DNA of 13,151 nt from CAZRGV01 sp964599655 (GCA_964599655.1 CAZRGV010000154.1:1-13151), one strand, 5' to 3'; shown: positions 1 through 6,816, numbered from the stretch's first letter. Notes: generated by a model from the sequence alone, not told the origin. Made by a program: numbers and translations.

Positions 1-560
1 GATCGCCGTCGGCGGTGAACGGGTCGTACGCGGCGCCGAGGGTCGGCGATCTGCTTCTCACTCTGGCCCTCGCCGAGGCTCGACCGCACAACCTCGAAGG
101 CCCGTTCGGCGATGCCGATCGCCTCGCGAATCGCCGCGATCTCCGACTCGTCCTTCACGATCCGAAGCGCCTCGACCCAGCCGGTGACACCTTTCGTCGA
201 AACGCCCGGCGCCGCGCTCCGCAACGTCTCGAAATGGGCCACGGAGACCCACGCGGACTCGAACGCGAGCCCGGTCAAACCCAGCGTCGTGGCCACCTCC
301 GCCACCCCGGCCATCATTGGCTGGCCGATCGGGCGGATGTGGATCTCCACGTCCGGACATTCCTGCCGCAGTTGCTCGCCGTAACGGCCGTCGGAAATCA
401 CGATGGCCCGATCGGGCGTCAGCAGCAGCGTCGAGGCATCGCCGGTGAAGCCGGTCAGGTACGCCACGTTCGTTTCCGAGGCCACCAGCAGGGCCGGGAC
501 GTCCTCGGTCTTGAGTCTTGCCCGGAGCGCGTCTCGGCGACGGGCCATGCGGTCGGACAT
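1..560 (-). CDS. Xaa-Pro aminopeptidase-like M24 peptidase, N-terminal part (runs off the left edge)
   Basis: This would be a cytosolic metallopeptidase that removes an N-terminal residue ahead of proline. The visible 186 codons start at ATG 560 (MSDRMARRRDALRARLK), preceded by the purine-rich AAGGGGG about ten bases upstream. Residues 8-130 fit a creatinase N-terminal domain: LLVASETNVAYLTGFTGDAS, then LLLTPDRAIVISDGRYGEQ, then GLAFESAWVSV. Residues from about 133 (EALRIVKDESEIAAIREA) are the usual entry into the M24 'pita-bread' catalytic domain. All metal ligands would lie beyond the window, so activity cannot be judged. The last 15 or so codons, left of about position 50, become an arginine-rich string that does not look like the family; a frameshift or a bad join is likely there. 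It is divergent from the DUF1080 gene. Family assignment is from recognised motifs; the exact subfamily (PepP or YpdF type) is open. Confidence 0.85.
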   Translation of the reverse strand, partial: MSDRMARRRDALRARLKTEDVPALLVASETNVAYLTGFTGDASTLLLTPDRAIVISDGRYGEQLRQECPDVEIHIRPIGQPMMAGVAEVATTLGLTGLAFESAWVSVAHFETLRSAAPGVSTKGVTGWVEALRIVKDESEIAAIREAIGIAERAFEVVRSSLGEGQSEKQIADPRRRVRPVHRRRR

Positions 561-769
561 CGGCCAAGCCCCCTTTCCGGGATCGAGCCGCAATCCAAAG
601 TCCTCTCTGCTACCAGACTCGCGAGGCGGGAGCAAGCCGGCGCCGGCCTGGACCCCTTCGCGAACGGCGCGTCGAAGCCGAATTCGAGGCCGGGCTCTGG
701 CGGACCACGCGCGTCCTGGTATTGTGACCGTTCGAGAACCGATTCCTCAACCCTTCGAGAGGGCGATCG

Positions 770-1420
770 ATGACACGCACCATGCTCGCCGCCGTGGCCC
801 TGCTGACGTTGATCTCCGCCGTTAGCCGGGCCGACGACCGCAAGACGATCTTCGATGGCCAAAGCGCCAGGGGCTGGAAGACCAATACCGGCAAGCCCCT
901 TCCTGAAGCCAATGTGCAAGCCGACGGCCTGAACCCGCACAAGGCGGGAGGCTACCTCGTTGTCTACGAGACCCCCGCCCAGGATTTCATCCTCGACTTC
1001 GACTACAAGCTGACCAAGGGCTGCAACTCGGGCGTCTTCGTCCGGGTCGGCGATCTCAAGGACCCGGTCATGACCGGCATCGAAATCGCCATCGACGACA
1101 CCACCGGCACCGGAATGCACGACCCAGGCGCCTTCTACGACCTGGCCGCCCCTCGCGTCAACGCGCAGAAGCCGGCGGGCCAGTGGAACCACATGACCAT
1201 CACCGCCAAGGGGCCCAAAATGTCGGTCGTCCTGAACGGCCAGGAGGTCAGCTCGATCGACCTGAGCCAGTTCGACAAGCCCGGCCTTCGCCCCGATGGA
1301 ACCAGGCACAAGTTCAACAACGTCGCCGCCAAGGACCTGAACCAAAAAGGCTACTTCGGCTTCCAGGACCACGGCTTCGACTGCTGGTACAAGAACGTCA
1401 CGTTCCAGCCCCTCGACTGA
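770..1420 (+). CDS. Secreted DUF1080 / 3-keto-disaccharide hydrolase domain protein
   Basis: The product is 216 residues: a signal peptide plus one DUF1080 domain (PF06439). This concanavalin-like beta-sandwich is very common in planctomycetes, and some members hydrolyse 3-keto-glycosides. The start ATG at 770 has GAGAGGG six bases upstream. Residues 1-21 form a signal peptide (Leu/Ala-rich core, cleavage likely after SRA before DD), so it is exported. Family hallmarks are KTIFDGQSARGWK near residue 25, the strand pattern FILDFDYKLTKGCNSGVFVR, GIEIAIDD, the AGQWNHMTI segment, VVLNGQEV and the closing GYFGFQDHG...YKNVTFQPLD. No second domain (cytochrome, PVC or DUF1553) is attached, so this is the minimal form. 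It stands alone, divergent from the aminopeptidase and convergent with the small proline-rich gene. The substrate is unknown. Confidence 0.9.
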   Translation: MTRTMLAAVALLTLISAVSRADDRKTIFDGQSARGWKTNTGKPLPEANVQADGLNPHKAGGYLVVYETPAQDFILDFDYKLTKGCNSGVFVRVGDLKDPVMTGIEIAIDDTTGTGMHDPGAFYDLAAPRVNAQKPAGQWNHMTITAKGPKMSVVLNGQEVSSIDLSQFDKPGLRPDGTRHKFNNVAAKDLNQKGYFGFQDHGFDCWYKNVTFQPLD

Positions 1421-1421
1421 G

Positions 1422-1453
1422 CCGGGCCAAGCCCGGAACGTCCTCTCAGGACG
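1422..1453. terminator. Two small hairpins in the convergent gap after the DUF1080 gene
   Basis: Immediately after the DUF1080 stop, CCGGGC (1422-1427) and GCCCGG (1431-1436) can pair around a three-base loop. CGTCCT (1439-1444) and AGGACG (1448-1453) form a second short stem that overlaps the stop codon of the facing gene. The gap between the two convergent genes is only 25 bases, so a shared bidirectional terminator is plausible. No T-tract follows either stem, so an intrinsic mechanism is uncertain. Confidence 0.35.
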
Positions 1454-1928
1454 CCGGCTCCTTCGGGGGCTTCGGGACGCTCCGGGTCGATCGGTTCCCC
1501 TTTTTCGAGGCGTCCGGGGGAACGGTCGCCCTCGGAGGCTCGGCCGGATTGGCGGCGCCTCGTGTGTAGTCGGCGACCTTCCGGTCGAGCATCGCGGCGC
1601 AGGCACTGGCGAGCTGCTCGAACATGACCTTGGCCCCCTCGACAAACGCCCGCTCGACCGGAGAGAGGATCCCCGGGCCAAGGGTGCGATCGACCAGCCG
1701 CAGGACGTACAGCAGGGCGCGTTCCTCGTCGGTGGCGGTCTCGGGCTGGGGAGCCAACGGCGGCGATGGGGCCGGTGGCGCCGTCGGGTTCGGAAGCTCA
1801 ATCGCGCGGGCCGGGACGGCCGGGTTCAGCGTCGGCGGAATCGGAATCGACGCCATCGGTGAGGCCGTGGCGAGCGGCGCCTGGGCCGGTCTCGTGCGGC
1901 CGATCTGTGTGTGTAGGGTCTCGTCCAT
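1446..1928 (-). CDS. Hypothetical small protein with proline-rich N-terminal half
   Basis: I do not recognise this 160-residue protein. The ATG at 1928 has GGAGAG about eight bases upstream. Residues 1-60 are rich in Pro, Ala and Thr and look disordered (for example PNPTAPPAPSPPLAPQPE). Residues 66-120 (EERALLYVLRLVDRTLGPG followed by VERAFVEGAKVMFEQLASAC) are probably helical and amphipathic. The tail is basic and Pro/Ser-rich. There is no signal peptide, membrane segment or metal-binding motif. It lies 31 bases after the serine protease gene on the same strand, so the two are probably co-transcribed from the promoter near 2757-2786. The disordered arm plus helical segment would suit a substrate, inhibitor or scaffold of the protease, but that is a guess from position only. 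Confidence 0.7.
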   Translation of the reverse strand: MDETLHTQIGRTRPAQAPLATASPMASIPIPPTLNPAVPARAIELPNPTAPPAPSPPLAPQPETATDEERALLYVLRLVDRTLGPGILSPVERAFVEGAKVMFEQLASACAAMLDRKVADYTRGAANPAEPPRATVPPDASKKGNRSTRSVPKPPKEPAS

Positions 1929-1959
1929 CGCGAGGACTCTCCAACAATGCGGGGCGCGC

Positions 1960-2616
1960 TCAGGCCTGACCCAACCATTCGTGGATCAGGTTCAGCACGT
2001 TCTGGGTGATCCGGAGGCCGTCGCCGTGTCCGTCGAAGAACGACGTATGAACACCTCGGAGCAACGGGCGATTCGATGCGTCGACCGAGTAGACGGGACC
2101 GCCGCTCATCCCTCCGAGCGTATCGATCGGGTAGGCGATTCGAAAGGCATCCTGCGCCGAGGGCATCGGGAACGCCGAGGCCCCATAGAACGGAACGTTC
2201 GGATAATCCTGCCCGGTGTAGCCGACCACGGTGAGCTGCGTCCCCAGCAAATCGAGCCCCAGACCCACCGGCACAATCGGAACCGTCGTCAACGGGCTGT
2301 TCAGGAAGATCGCGGCGAAGTCGAACGCCGAGATCGGGCTTTTCGTTTGCGAGTCCTGGTCGCGCCACTGATCGGTCGGCACCGCCACCCCCGGAAACGT
2401 GCCGACACCGGGCAAGGTCACGTCGACGGAAAGCGGGTCGCCGCCATAGTCTCGGTCGAAGACCACGTGTCCGGCCGTCAGAACCACGCGCGGGTGGATC
2501 AGCGAGCCCGTTCCAACGGCGAACGGCAACGCCCGGCCACTGAGCCGCGGAAAGAACGCCCGGAGGAATCCAACCCAGGGCCATGACGCCGCCGAAAGCG
2601 GAAACACTTGGGACAT
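1960..2616 (-). CDS. Trypsin/V8-like serine protease (S1 family), no evident signal peptide
   Basis: This is a 218-residue chymotrypsin-fold serine endopeptidase resembling the V8/glutamyl-endopeptidase and trypsin-like group. The catalytic triad is visible: His50 in VLTAGHVVFD, Asp99 in AFDFAAIFL, and Ser171 in the oxyanion motif GGMSGGPV. VGTGSLIHPRVVLTAGH is the typical N-terminal barrel signature, and the late segment LLRGVHTSFFDGHGDGLRIT fits the C-terminal strands before a terminal helix (NVLNLIHEWL). I chose ATG 2616 (MSQVFPLSA); an in-frame TTG at 2637 would add seven residues, and neither has a clear Shine-Dalgarno site. No signal peptide or propeptide is obvious from either start, which is unusual for this family, so location is unclear. 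It is the first gene of a probable two-gene unit with the proline-rich protein. Cleavage specificity cannot be read from the sequence. Confidence 0.85.
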   Translation of the reverse strand: MSQVFPLSAASWPWVGFLRAFFPRLSGRALPFAVGTGSLIHPRVVLTAGHVVFDRDYGGDPLSVDVTLPGVGTFPGVAVPTDQWRDQDSQTKSPISAFDFAAIFLNSPLTTVPIVPVGLGLDLLGTQLTVVGYTGQDYPNVPFYGASAFPMPSAQDAFRIAYPIDTLGGMSGGPVYSVDASNRPLLRGVHTSFFDGHGDGLRITQNVLNLIHEWLGQA

Positions 2617-2756
2617 GGTGGCAGGACCCAGCGGCAATCAGCTTACGGAAGGTCGGCGTCCTCGCCCTCTGGCGGACCCCCCCCTGACGCGCACAACGAA
2701 CCGAAACGCCCGTGCCCCAGATCGAAACGAAGAGAGACAAACGAGCGAACCTAGCC

Positions 2757-2786
2757 TAAATATTCCGCAAGAACTGGGATTGTCAA
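2757..2786 (-). promoter_or_regulatory. Sigma70-type promoter candidate for the protease / proline-rich gene pair
   Basis: On the minus strand a perfect TTGACA (-35, plus-strand 2781-2786) is followed after 18 bases by TATTTA (-10, 2757-2762). It sits in a locally AT-richer patch of an otherwise GC-rich gap, about 140 bases upstream of the protease start. The -35 is ideal, the -10 is moderate and the spacer is one base long, so the site is plausible but unproven. Confidence 0.45.
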
Positions 2787-2871
2787 TCGAACGGCTCAAA
2801 ACCACGGCCCGACCTCTCGGCTGAACCGACGTGCCACGGCCGTCGAGCCGTCGGGTCGAGCCCCCCGTCTC

Positions 2872-4585
2872 TTATTCCGGCGCGGTGAGCCGCGGGGCCT
2901 CGACCTCGGGAAGGGCCGGAGGCAGCGATGGGCTCGGGTTCGGGGGCGTTGGGGCGGTCGGTGTGGGGTGGTCCGCCGTCGACGGCAGCGACGGCGGCGG
3001 TGGAACGCTCGTACCGGGCGATCCGGTCGAGGAGTTGGTTGGTGCGGACGGGGCCCCGAGATTCGGCGGGACCGGACGGGACGTGGCCGGCGCGTTCGGG
3101 TTCGTGATCCCGCCGGCGCCGGTCAACGTGGTTCCCACGTTGTCCACCACCGACAAGGTCCGCGAGACGACGTTCCCTCGTGTCTTCTTATGATGGAACA
3201 GCCCGAGCCCTCGGTGCGGAGCCGGCGTCGCGACGGCGGCGCTCGGGGCGGCTACGGCGTCAGCCGTCGAGGGAGCGCCCGCCTGCAACCGGCCTCCAGG
3301 GGACGAAACCGCCAGCGCGGGGCTGTCGGCCGGAATGCCCAGCACGCCGGCCACCGCCTTCCTGGCCAGTTCCGGGTCGATGCCGCCCGCCGAGGCCGTG
3401 GAAGTGGAGGGCGTCGCGCTCTGGAGCGTGCCGCCCGCGCCGGGGAGCTGGCTCTGGAGTTGCGGAGTCGGAACGCCCGCGCGCGCTGGAGGCGCGAAAC
3501 GGGCCTCGGTCTGAACCGCCCCAACATAACTTCGATCGAACGACAGGTTGACGATCTCCGTCCACTCCATCTGCCCGTCGAGCCCGATTCTGGGCTCGTA
3601 GACATGGATCTCGGCGTAGTTGGGAATCGTCATGATCGGGTGGGTCTCCTGCCGGAGTCCCTCGATCGTCTTCGCCAGTTGCTGAATCTGCGGGTGATCG
3701 GCCGGCAGCTCGGATTGAAGCCGGCCACCGGCGGTCAGACCCGCGACCCCCTTCAGAACGTCCTGCACGGCCTGGCCGCCAAGCCTCGCGGAAATGCCAC
3801 CCGCCAGGACGTTCTGCGCCGTCGAGCTGTCCTTCATGTAATACGGCCCAAGCCCGGTGAACTGCCAGCCATTGACAAGGTTCATCGCCGCCCGGATTTC
3901 GCCGACCCCGCCCTTGATCTTCAGGCCGTACTTCTGGGTCAGGTCGGGAACGAAGACGATGTGATAGGTGAAGAACGTGTTGGGCGCCAGACCGTCGCTG
4001 GGAACCTCGTGCGGACTGACATTCGGGGCATTCTGACTGTACGTATAGGCGCCCGATTTGGTCGCCGTGCTCGCGGGCGGGACGTTACTGGCCGCCGCCG
4101 CCACGGGACTGGTTGGGTCGGTCGACTGAATGGCCTTCTTGACGGTGGCGTCCGTGGCTCCTCCGCCCGCCGGAGCGGCGCCTCGTCGGCCAGGACGAAC
4201 TCGTCGAGCGGCGCTGCTCGTTCCGTCGAAGTTGAAGTTCGTGCGAGCGTTCAGGTCGGCATACTTCGCCTGATCGTCGAATGCGTTCGGAATCGGCGCC
4301 GAGTCGGTCAGGCCAACCTTGGCATCCTCGATGTTGCGGAAATTCTTGGAAACGATCAGCAGCGGCTTCGGCAGATAGAACGGAATTCCTTCCGGATCCT
4401 TGTGGCAGCCGTGCAGGAGCGAGCACCGCTGGTCACAGACGTGAGGCGCCAGCGAGACCGCCGTGCTCGTTGGGTGATGGCAACCCGTCAAACCNNNNNN
4501 NNNNNNNNNNNNNNNNNNNNNNNGTCAAACCGAGCGCGAGGCCAAGGCCAAGGAAAACCCGGAGTCCGAGTGACGGCATCGTCAT
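2872..4585 (-). CDS. Large planctomycete-type lipoprotein with Cys-rich N-terminus and proline-rich tail (interrupted by an assembly gap)
   Basis: Probably a 558-residue envelope lipoprotein of unknown function. ATG 4585 has AAGGAG seven bases upstream and begins MTMPSLGLRVFLGLGLALGL, a signal-peptide core that stops at the N-run. Collapsing the duplicated 8 bases flanking the gap gives L-T-G-C, a perfect lipobox (Cys23), in frame with the rest; as written, the 37 surplus bases break the frame. After Cys23 come three more cysteines (C38, C42, C48), then a conserved-looking region (GIPFYLPKPLLIVSKNFR; TFFTYHIVFVPDLTQKYGLK; GEIRAAMNLVNGWQFTGLGP; PNYAEIHVYEP). The last 170 residues are low-complexity Pro/Ser/Thr/Ala, likely a cell-wall or periplasmic spacer. 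I associate the central part with uncharacterised planctomycete proteins from memory. It is transcribed alone and ends at TAA 2872-2874. Confidence 0.8.
4495..4523. other. Assembly gap (29 N) with identical 8-base flanks
   Basis: The bases before the N-run (4487-4494) and after it (4524-4531) are both GTCAAACC. This is the pattern expected when two contigs overlap by a few bases and a scaffolder inserts a filler gap. Merging the two copies restores the lipoprotein reading frame and its lipobox, so the gap probably contains no missing sequence. Confidence 0.9.
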
Positions 4586-4803
4586 GGATTGGCTCCTTAG
4601 AAAAGCGGTCCCTGGGGTCCTGCCGGAACCACGCGACGCGCCGGCGCGGGCGCGAGCCACCATCGGTCATCGCCCTGGCTTCTTCATCGTGCGAGAGACT
4701 GCGCGGAATTGAATGATTTCACGGATTTTGCCGGCAACGAGTGGGCCACGAGCGGCATTCGCGACGCGACCAATCATGCGAAGTCGTCCTCTAATCTCGT
4801 CTT

Positions 4804-4880
4804 ACGTCGGATGGGCACTCCCACCAAACGCGTTTCGGCAGGGAGCGATCGGCGGTCGTTGCCCTCCCGCCCAACGACAA
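4804..4880. repeat. Structured, possibly dispersed intergenic repeat
   Basis: The ends of this segment can pair: GTCG, T and GGGC within 4806-4816 against GCCC, A and CGAC within 4869-4878. Inside are the perfect palindrome AAACGCGTTT (4826-4835) and a GGGAG (4841-4845) that can pair with CTCCC on either side (4818-4822 or 4864-4868). One conceptual translation reads YVGWALPPNAFRQGAIGG, a string I associate with spurious ORFs called inside repeated intergenic DNA of planctomycetes. That recollection is not checkable here, and only one copy is visible in the window. Confidence 0.35.
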
Positions 4881-5011
4881 CGTCTCCGCGCGATTCCGTC
4901 GGACTCCGTGGTCCACCTCTCCGGAACCGTGGCGAGGGCTCCAGACCCATCGATCCGCCCTGGAGGCTTTCGAGCCTAAAATAGCCCCCTTCGGGGGACG
5001 CGACAGCGCGA

Positions 5012-5063
5012 TCGGTCGTATCGCGATCAATCGATGCGAACGTGCATGTGGTCGGTCGTATCG
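5012..5063. promoter_or_regulatory. Pair of 12-bp direct repeats upstream of the DUF1559 promoter candidate
   Basis: TCGGTCGTATCG occurs at 5012-5023 and again at 5052-5063, exactly 40 bases apart, close to four helical turns. The first copy sits in a perfect inverted repeat, CGCGAT (5007-5012) and ATCGCG (5020-5025) around seven bases. Both lie 30-80 bases upstream of the -35 candidate at 5094, where activator sites are commonly found. No regulator gene is nearby, so function is inferred from spacing alone. Confidence 0.3.
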
Positions 5064-5093
5064 AGCATTTTCAAGAATCGGGTTGGAATTGTC

Positions 5094-5123
5094 TTGACGA
5101 TCCCTGAAATCCGCTGGTATCAA
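5094..5123 (+). promoter_or_regulatory. Sigma70-type promoter candidate for the plus-strand DUF1559 gene
   Basis: TTGACG (5094-5099) is followed after 18 bases by TATCAA (5118-5123), giving five of six and four of six consensus matches. A second, weaker candidate begins at TTGACT (5150-5155). Transcription from about 5130 would leave a long leader before ATG 5488. Confidence 0.4.
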
Positions 5124-5270
5124 AAAACAGTTCAGACAACCTGATCGACTTGACTGATCCCATTCTAGCCTGTTGATTTCGAAACAATTTAAGTCTTCAA
5201 CTCAGCCATGTTGGCGGATCTTGGTATTTAAGAACCAGATCGCGAACGTGGTCTCGACGTTCGATCGATT

Positions 5271-5302
5271 TCCTCCCCCCCCTCGATCGACTCCCCCCTC
5301 CT
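5271..5302. other. Pyrimidine tract with long C-runs in the DUF1559 leader
   Basis: The plus strand is almost entirely C and T, with eight consecutive C at 5275-5282 and six at 5293-5298, separated by a TCGATCGA palindrome. A second TCGATCGA lies just upstream at 5261-5268. The opposite strand is correspondingly G-rich and could form a quadruplex or cause polymerase slippage. If the upstream promoter is used, the tract would be in the transcribed leader. Confidence 0.5.
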
Positions 5303-5487
5303 GTCGTTCATGGGTTGCACTCGTTTCTCTCTGGAACGGGAACCGAGGAGGCGTCTTGCCCGTCCATGGCGTTCAACAGTGGATCCAGGCGCTCGGAACG
5401 GGAGCCGGACTCGTTCCGATCGTGCGTCGAGCGGTCGTCGTCGGCCCGTCTCGACGGTTCGCGGGATTCCGGCGGGGAGTGATTTGC

Positions 5488-6606
5488 ATGAGCAAGACAG
5501 TCGCGTTCTCGAAACGGTCCGGGTTCACTCTGATTGAGCTGCTGGTCGTCATCGCCATCATCGGTGTGTTGATCGCCCTGCTGCTGCCGGCGGTCCAGGC
5601 CGCTCGTGAAGCGGCTCGACGCGCCCAGTGCACGAACAACCTCAAGCAAATCGGGATCGGGCTCCACAATTACCATGACCAGTTCGGGGCGTTCCCGCCC
5701 GGCGGTATTGCCGACGAGTCGGCGGCCAGCATCTGGGGAGGCACGCAGAACGTGCTCTCGTGGCGCGCGATGGTTCTGCCCCAGATGGAAGGAAACACCA
5801 CGTACAACGCGATCAACTTCAACCTCCACGGCAGTAGCTCGCCCAACCCGACGGCCCTTTACACCGCCTGGGTGACCATCCAATCGACGTGGCTCTGCCC
5901 GTCCGATCCCGACAACTCCGAACGCGGGCTCGGCCTTCGCTCGGCCAACATCGTCACCGGGCAGTATCCCAACGGCGCGGGGCCCATTGTCCCCAACGGC
6001 TTCCCGGGCGCGGGCAGCCCGAGCCAGGTTTGCCCCATTTCCAACTACGCCGGCAGCTTCGGCGACAACTACTGCGTCGGTCCGCTCACTCCGCCCGGCG
6101 CGCCTTGGGAAACGCCGATCGGCACGGTGGTGGTCCCACCGATGGTCAAGATCGGATGGGCCGGTTTCTGGGGCACCAACTTCGACGAATTGAACCAGAG
6201 CCGGGGGCCCGGGCAGCTCCGAGGGATCTTCTCCTACCGCATTCAGGGAATCGGCCCTGTCAGCGTGGCCAGCATCACCGACGGCACAAGCAACACCCTG
6301 ATGGTGGGCGAAGTCCTTCCCGCCCAGGCCGCCGACAGCAACTTCTACCACCACAACGGCTGCACCTTCGGAACCACCGTCCCCATCAACTGGCAGACCC
6401 NNNNNNNNNNNNNNNNNNNNNNNNNNNNNNNNNNNNNNNNNNNNNNNNNNNNNAGCAAGGGGGCCAAGAGCAAGCACCCCGGCGGGGCCAACTTCCTCTT
6501 CTGTGATGGCTCGGTCCACTTCCTCAAGCAGAGCATCAGCCTGCAAACCTACTGCCAGCTCGGCAGTAAGGCGGGCGGAGAGGTCGTCAGCGCCAGTTCG
6601 TACTGA
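5488..6606 (+). CDS. DUF1559 protein with type IV prepilin-like N-terminus (contains an assembly gap)
   Basis: One of the pseudopilin-like DUF1559 proteins that are greatly expanded in planctomycetes; probably exported and processed like a type II secretion or type IV pilus minor subunit, role unknown. ATG 5488 has GGGGAG about eight bases upstream. The prepilin motif is at SG12-F13TLIE17 (cleavage after Gly12, Glu at +5), followed by the hydrophobic helix LLVVIAIIGVLIALLLPAVQ and the family signature AAREAARRAQCTNNLKQIG. The middle is a variable region with Cys and Tyr/Asn-rich stretches, then SITDGTSNTLMVGE. The C-terminal hallmark is HPGGANFLFCDGSVHFLKQSI, ending in SASSY. The length is about 372 residues if the 53-N gap (18 codons with one flanking base) is true to size; the frame is kept across it. 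It converges on a second DUF1559 gene. Confidence 0.93.
   Translation: MSKTVAFSKRSGFTLIELLVVIAIIGVLIALLLPAVQAAREAARRAQCTNNLKQIGIGLHNYHDQFGAFPPGGIADESAASIWGGTQNVLSWRAMVLPQMEGNTTYNAINFNLHGSSSPNPTALYTAWVTIQSTWLCPSDPDNSERGLGLRSANIVTGQYPNGAGPIVPNGFPGAGSPSQVCPISNYAGSFGDNYCVGPLTPPGAPWETPIGTVVVPPMVKIGWAGFWGTNFDELNQSRGPGQLRGIFSYRIQGIGPVSVASITDGTSNTLMVGEVLPAQAADSNFYHHNGCTFGTTVPINWQTXXXXXXXXXXXXXXXXXXSKGAKSKHPGGANFLFCDGSVHFLKQSISLQTYCQLGSKAGGEVVSASSY
5543..5580 (+). repeat. 38-bp exact inverted repeat, copy in the first DUF1559 gene
   Basis: These 38 bases encode most of the prepilin hydrophobic helix (VVIAIIGVLIAL). They are identical, in opposite orientation, to 7845-7882 in the second DUF1559 gene, with lower similarity continuing for about 60 bases on each side. 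It reflects paralogy, but the exact match at synonymous sites suggests recent duplication or gene conversion. Confidence 0.8.
6401..6453. other. Assembly gap (53 N) inside the DUF1559 gene
   Basis: The gap falls in the variable region just ahead of the C-terminal HPGGANFLFCDGS motif. With the preceding C it spans 18 codons and keeps the reading frame. Unlike the first gap, its flanks share no overlap (ACCC before, AGCA after), so some sequence is probably missing here. Confidence 0.9.
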
Positions 6607-6632
6607 TCGAACGGGACCAATCGCCACCATGC

Positions 6633-6673
6633 GAGAACGCTCGGAGACGCGCCTCGCGGCTCCGAGCGCTCTC
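6633..6673 (+). terminator. Hairpin terminator candidate for the plus-strand DUF1559 gene
   Basis: GAGAACGCTCGGAG (6633-6646) and CTCCGAGCGCTCTC (6660-6673) pair over 14 positions with one mismatch, and the loop carries a nested CGCG/CGCG pairing. It begins 27 bases after the stop codon. No T-tract follows, as is common in GC-rich genomes. Confidence 0.55.
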
Positions 6674-6782
6674 GAACCGTGGGATTCCTCGGAGCCGGGT
6701 GGAACCGCCTCGTCGATCTCGCGGTTCTCCGGGCGAGCGTGCAAGGCGACACCCAACGGACCGCCGGGATCGTGCGTTCGAT

Positions 6783-6816
6783 GGTGCCTGGGGTTCCGCG
6801 TCGAGCCCCAGGCACC
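6783..6816 (-). terminator. Hairpin terminator candidate for the minus-strand DUF1559 gene
   Basis: GGTGCCTGGGG (6783-6793) and CCCCAGGCACC (6806-6816) form a perfect 11-bp stem with a 12-base loop. It lies 23 bases beyond the stop codon of the gene that ends at 6840. The two convergent genes therefore each seem to have their own terminator. Confidence 0.6.

Larger units (their letters stand above)
4586..5487. other. Non-coding region (0.9 kb) between the divergent lipoprotein and DUF1559 genes
   Basis: I see no convincing gene in this stretch; its open frames lack ribosome sites and protein-like composition. It holds a structured repeat-like segment (4804-4880), a small CCCC-TTCG-GGGG hairpin near 4986-4997, two 12-bp direct repeats (5012-5063), a promoter candidate (5094-5123), an AT-richer zone (about 5100-5240) and a pyrimidine tract (5271-5302). 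If the promoter candidate is right, the DUF1559 mRNA has a leader of about 350 bases. Confidence 0.6.

Noticed and set aside
455..1801. Long minus-strand open frame (448 codons) covering the DUF1080 gene
   Set aside because: Its translation is Arg/Val-rich and lies opposite a clear DUF1080 protein with signal peptide and ribosome site; it is a high-GC antisense shadow.
1624..2586. Plus-strand open frame opposite the protease and proline-rich genes
   Set aside because: No ribosome site or protein-like segments, while the minus strand encodes an intact catalytic triad.
2968..4716. Plus-strand 582-codon open frame across the N gap
   Set aside because: Arg-rich composition and antisense to the lipoprotein gene; the frame continues through the N-run only because N is not read as a stop.
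4709..4984. Small plus-strand frames of about 90 codons in the intergenic region
   Set aside because: They overlap the structured repeat-like segment, have no ribosome site and show no recognisable domain.
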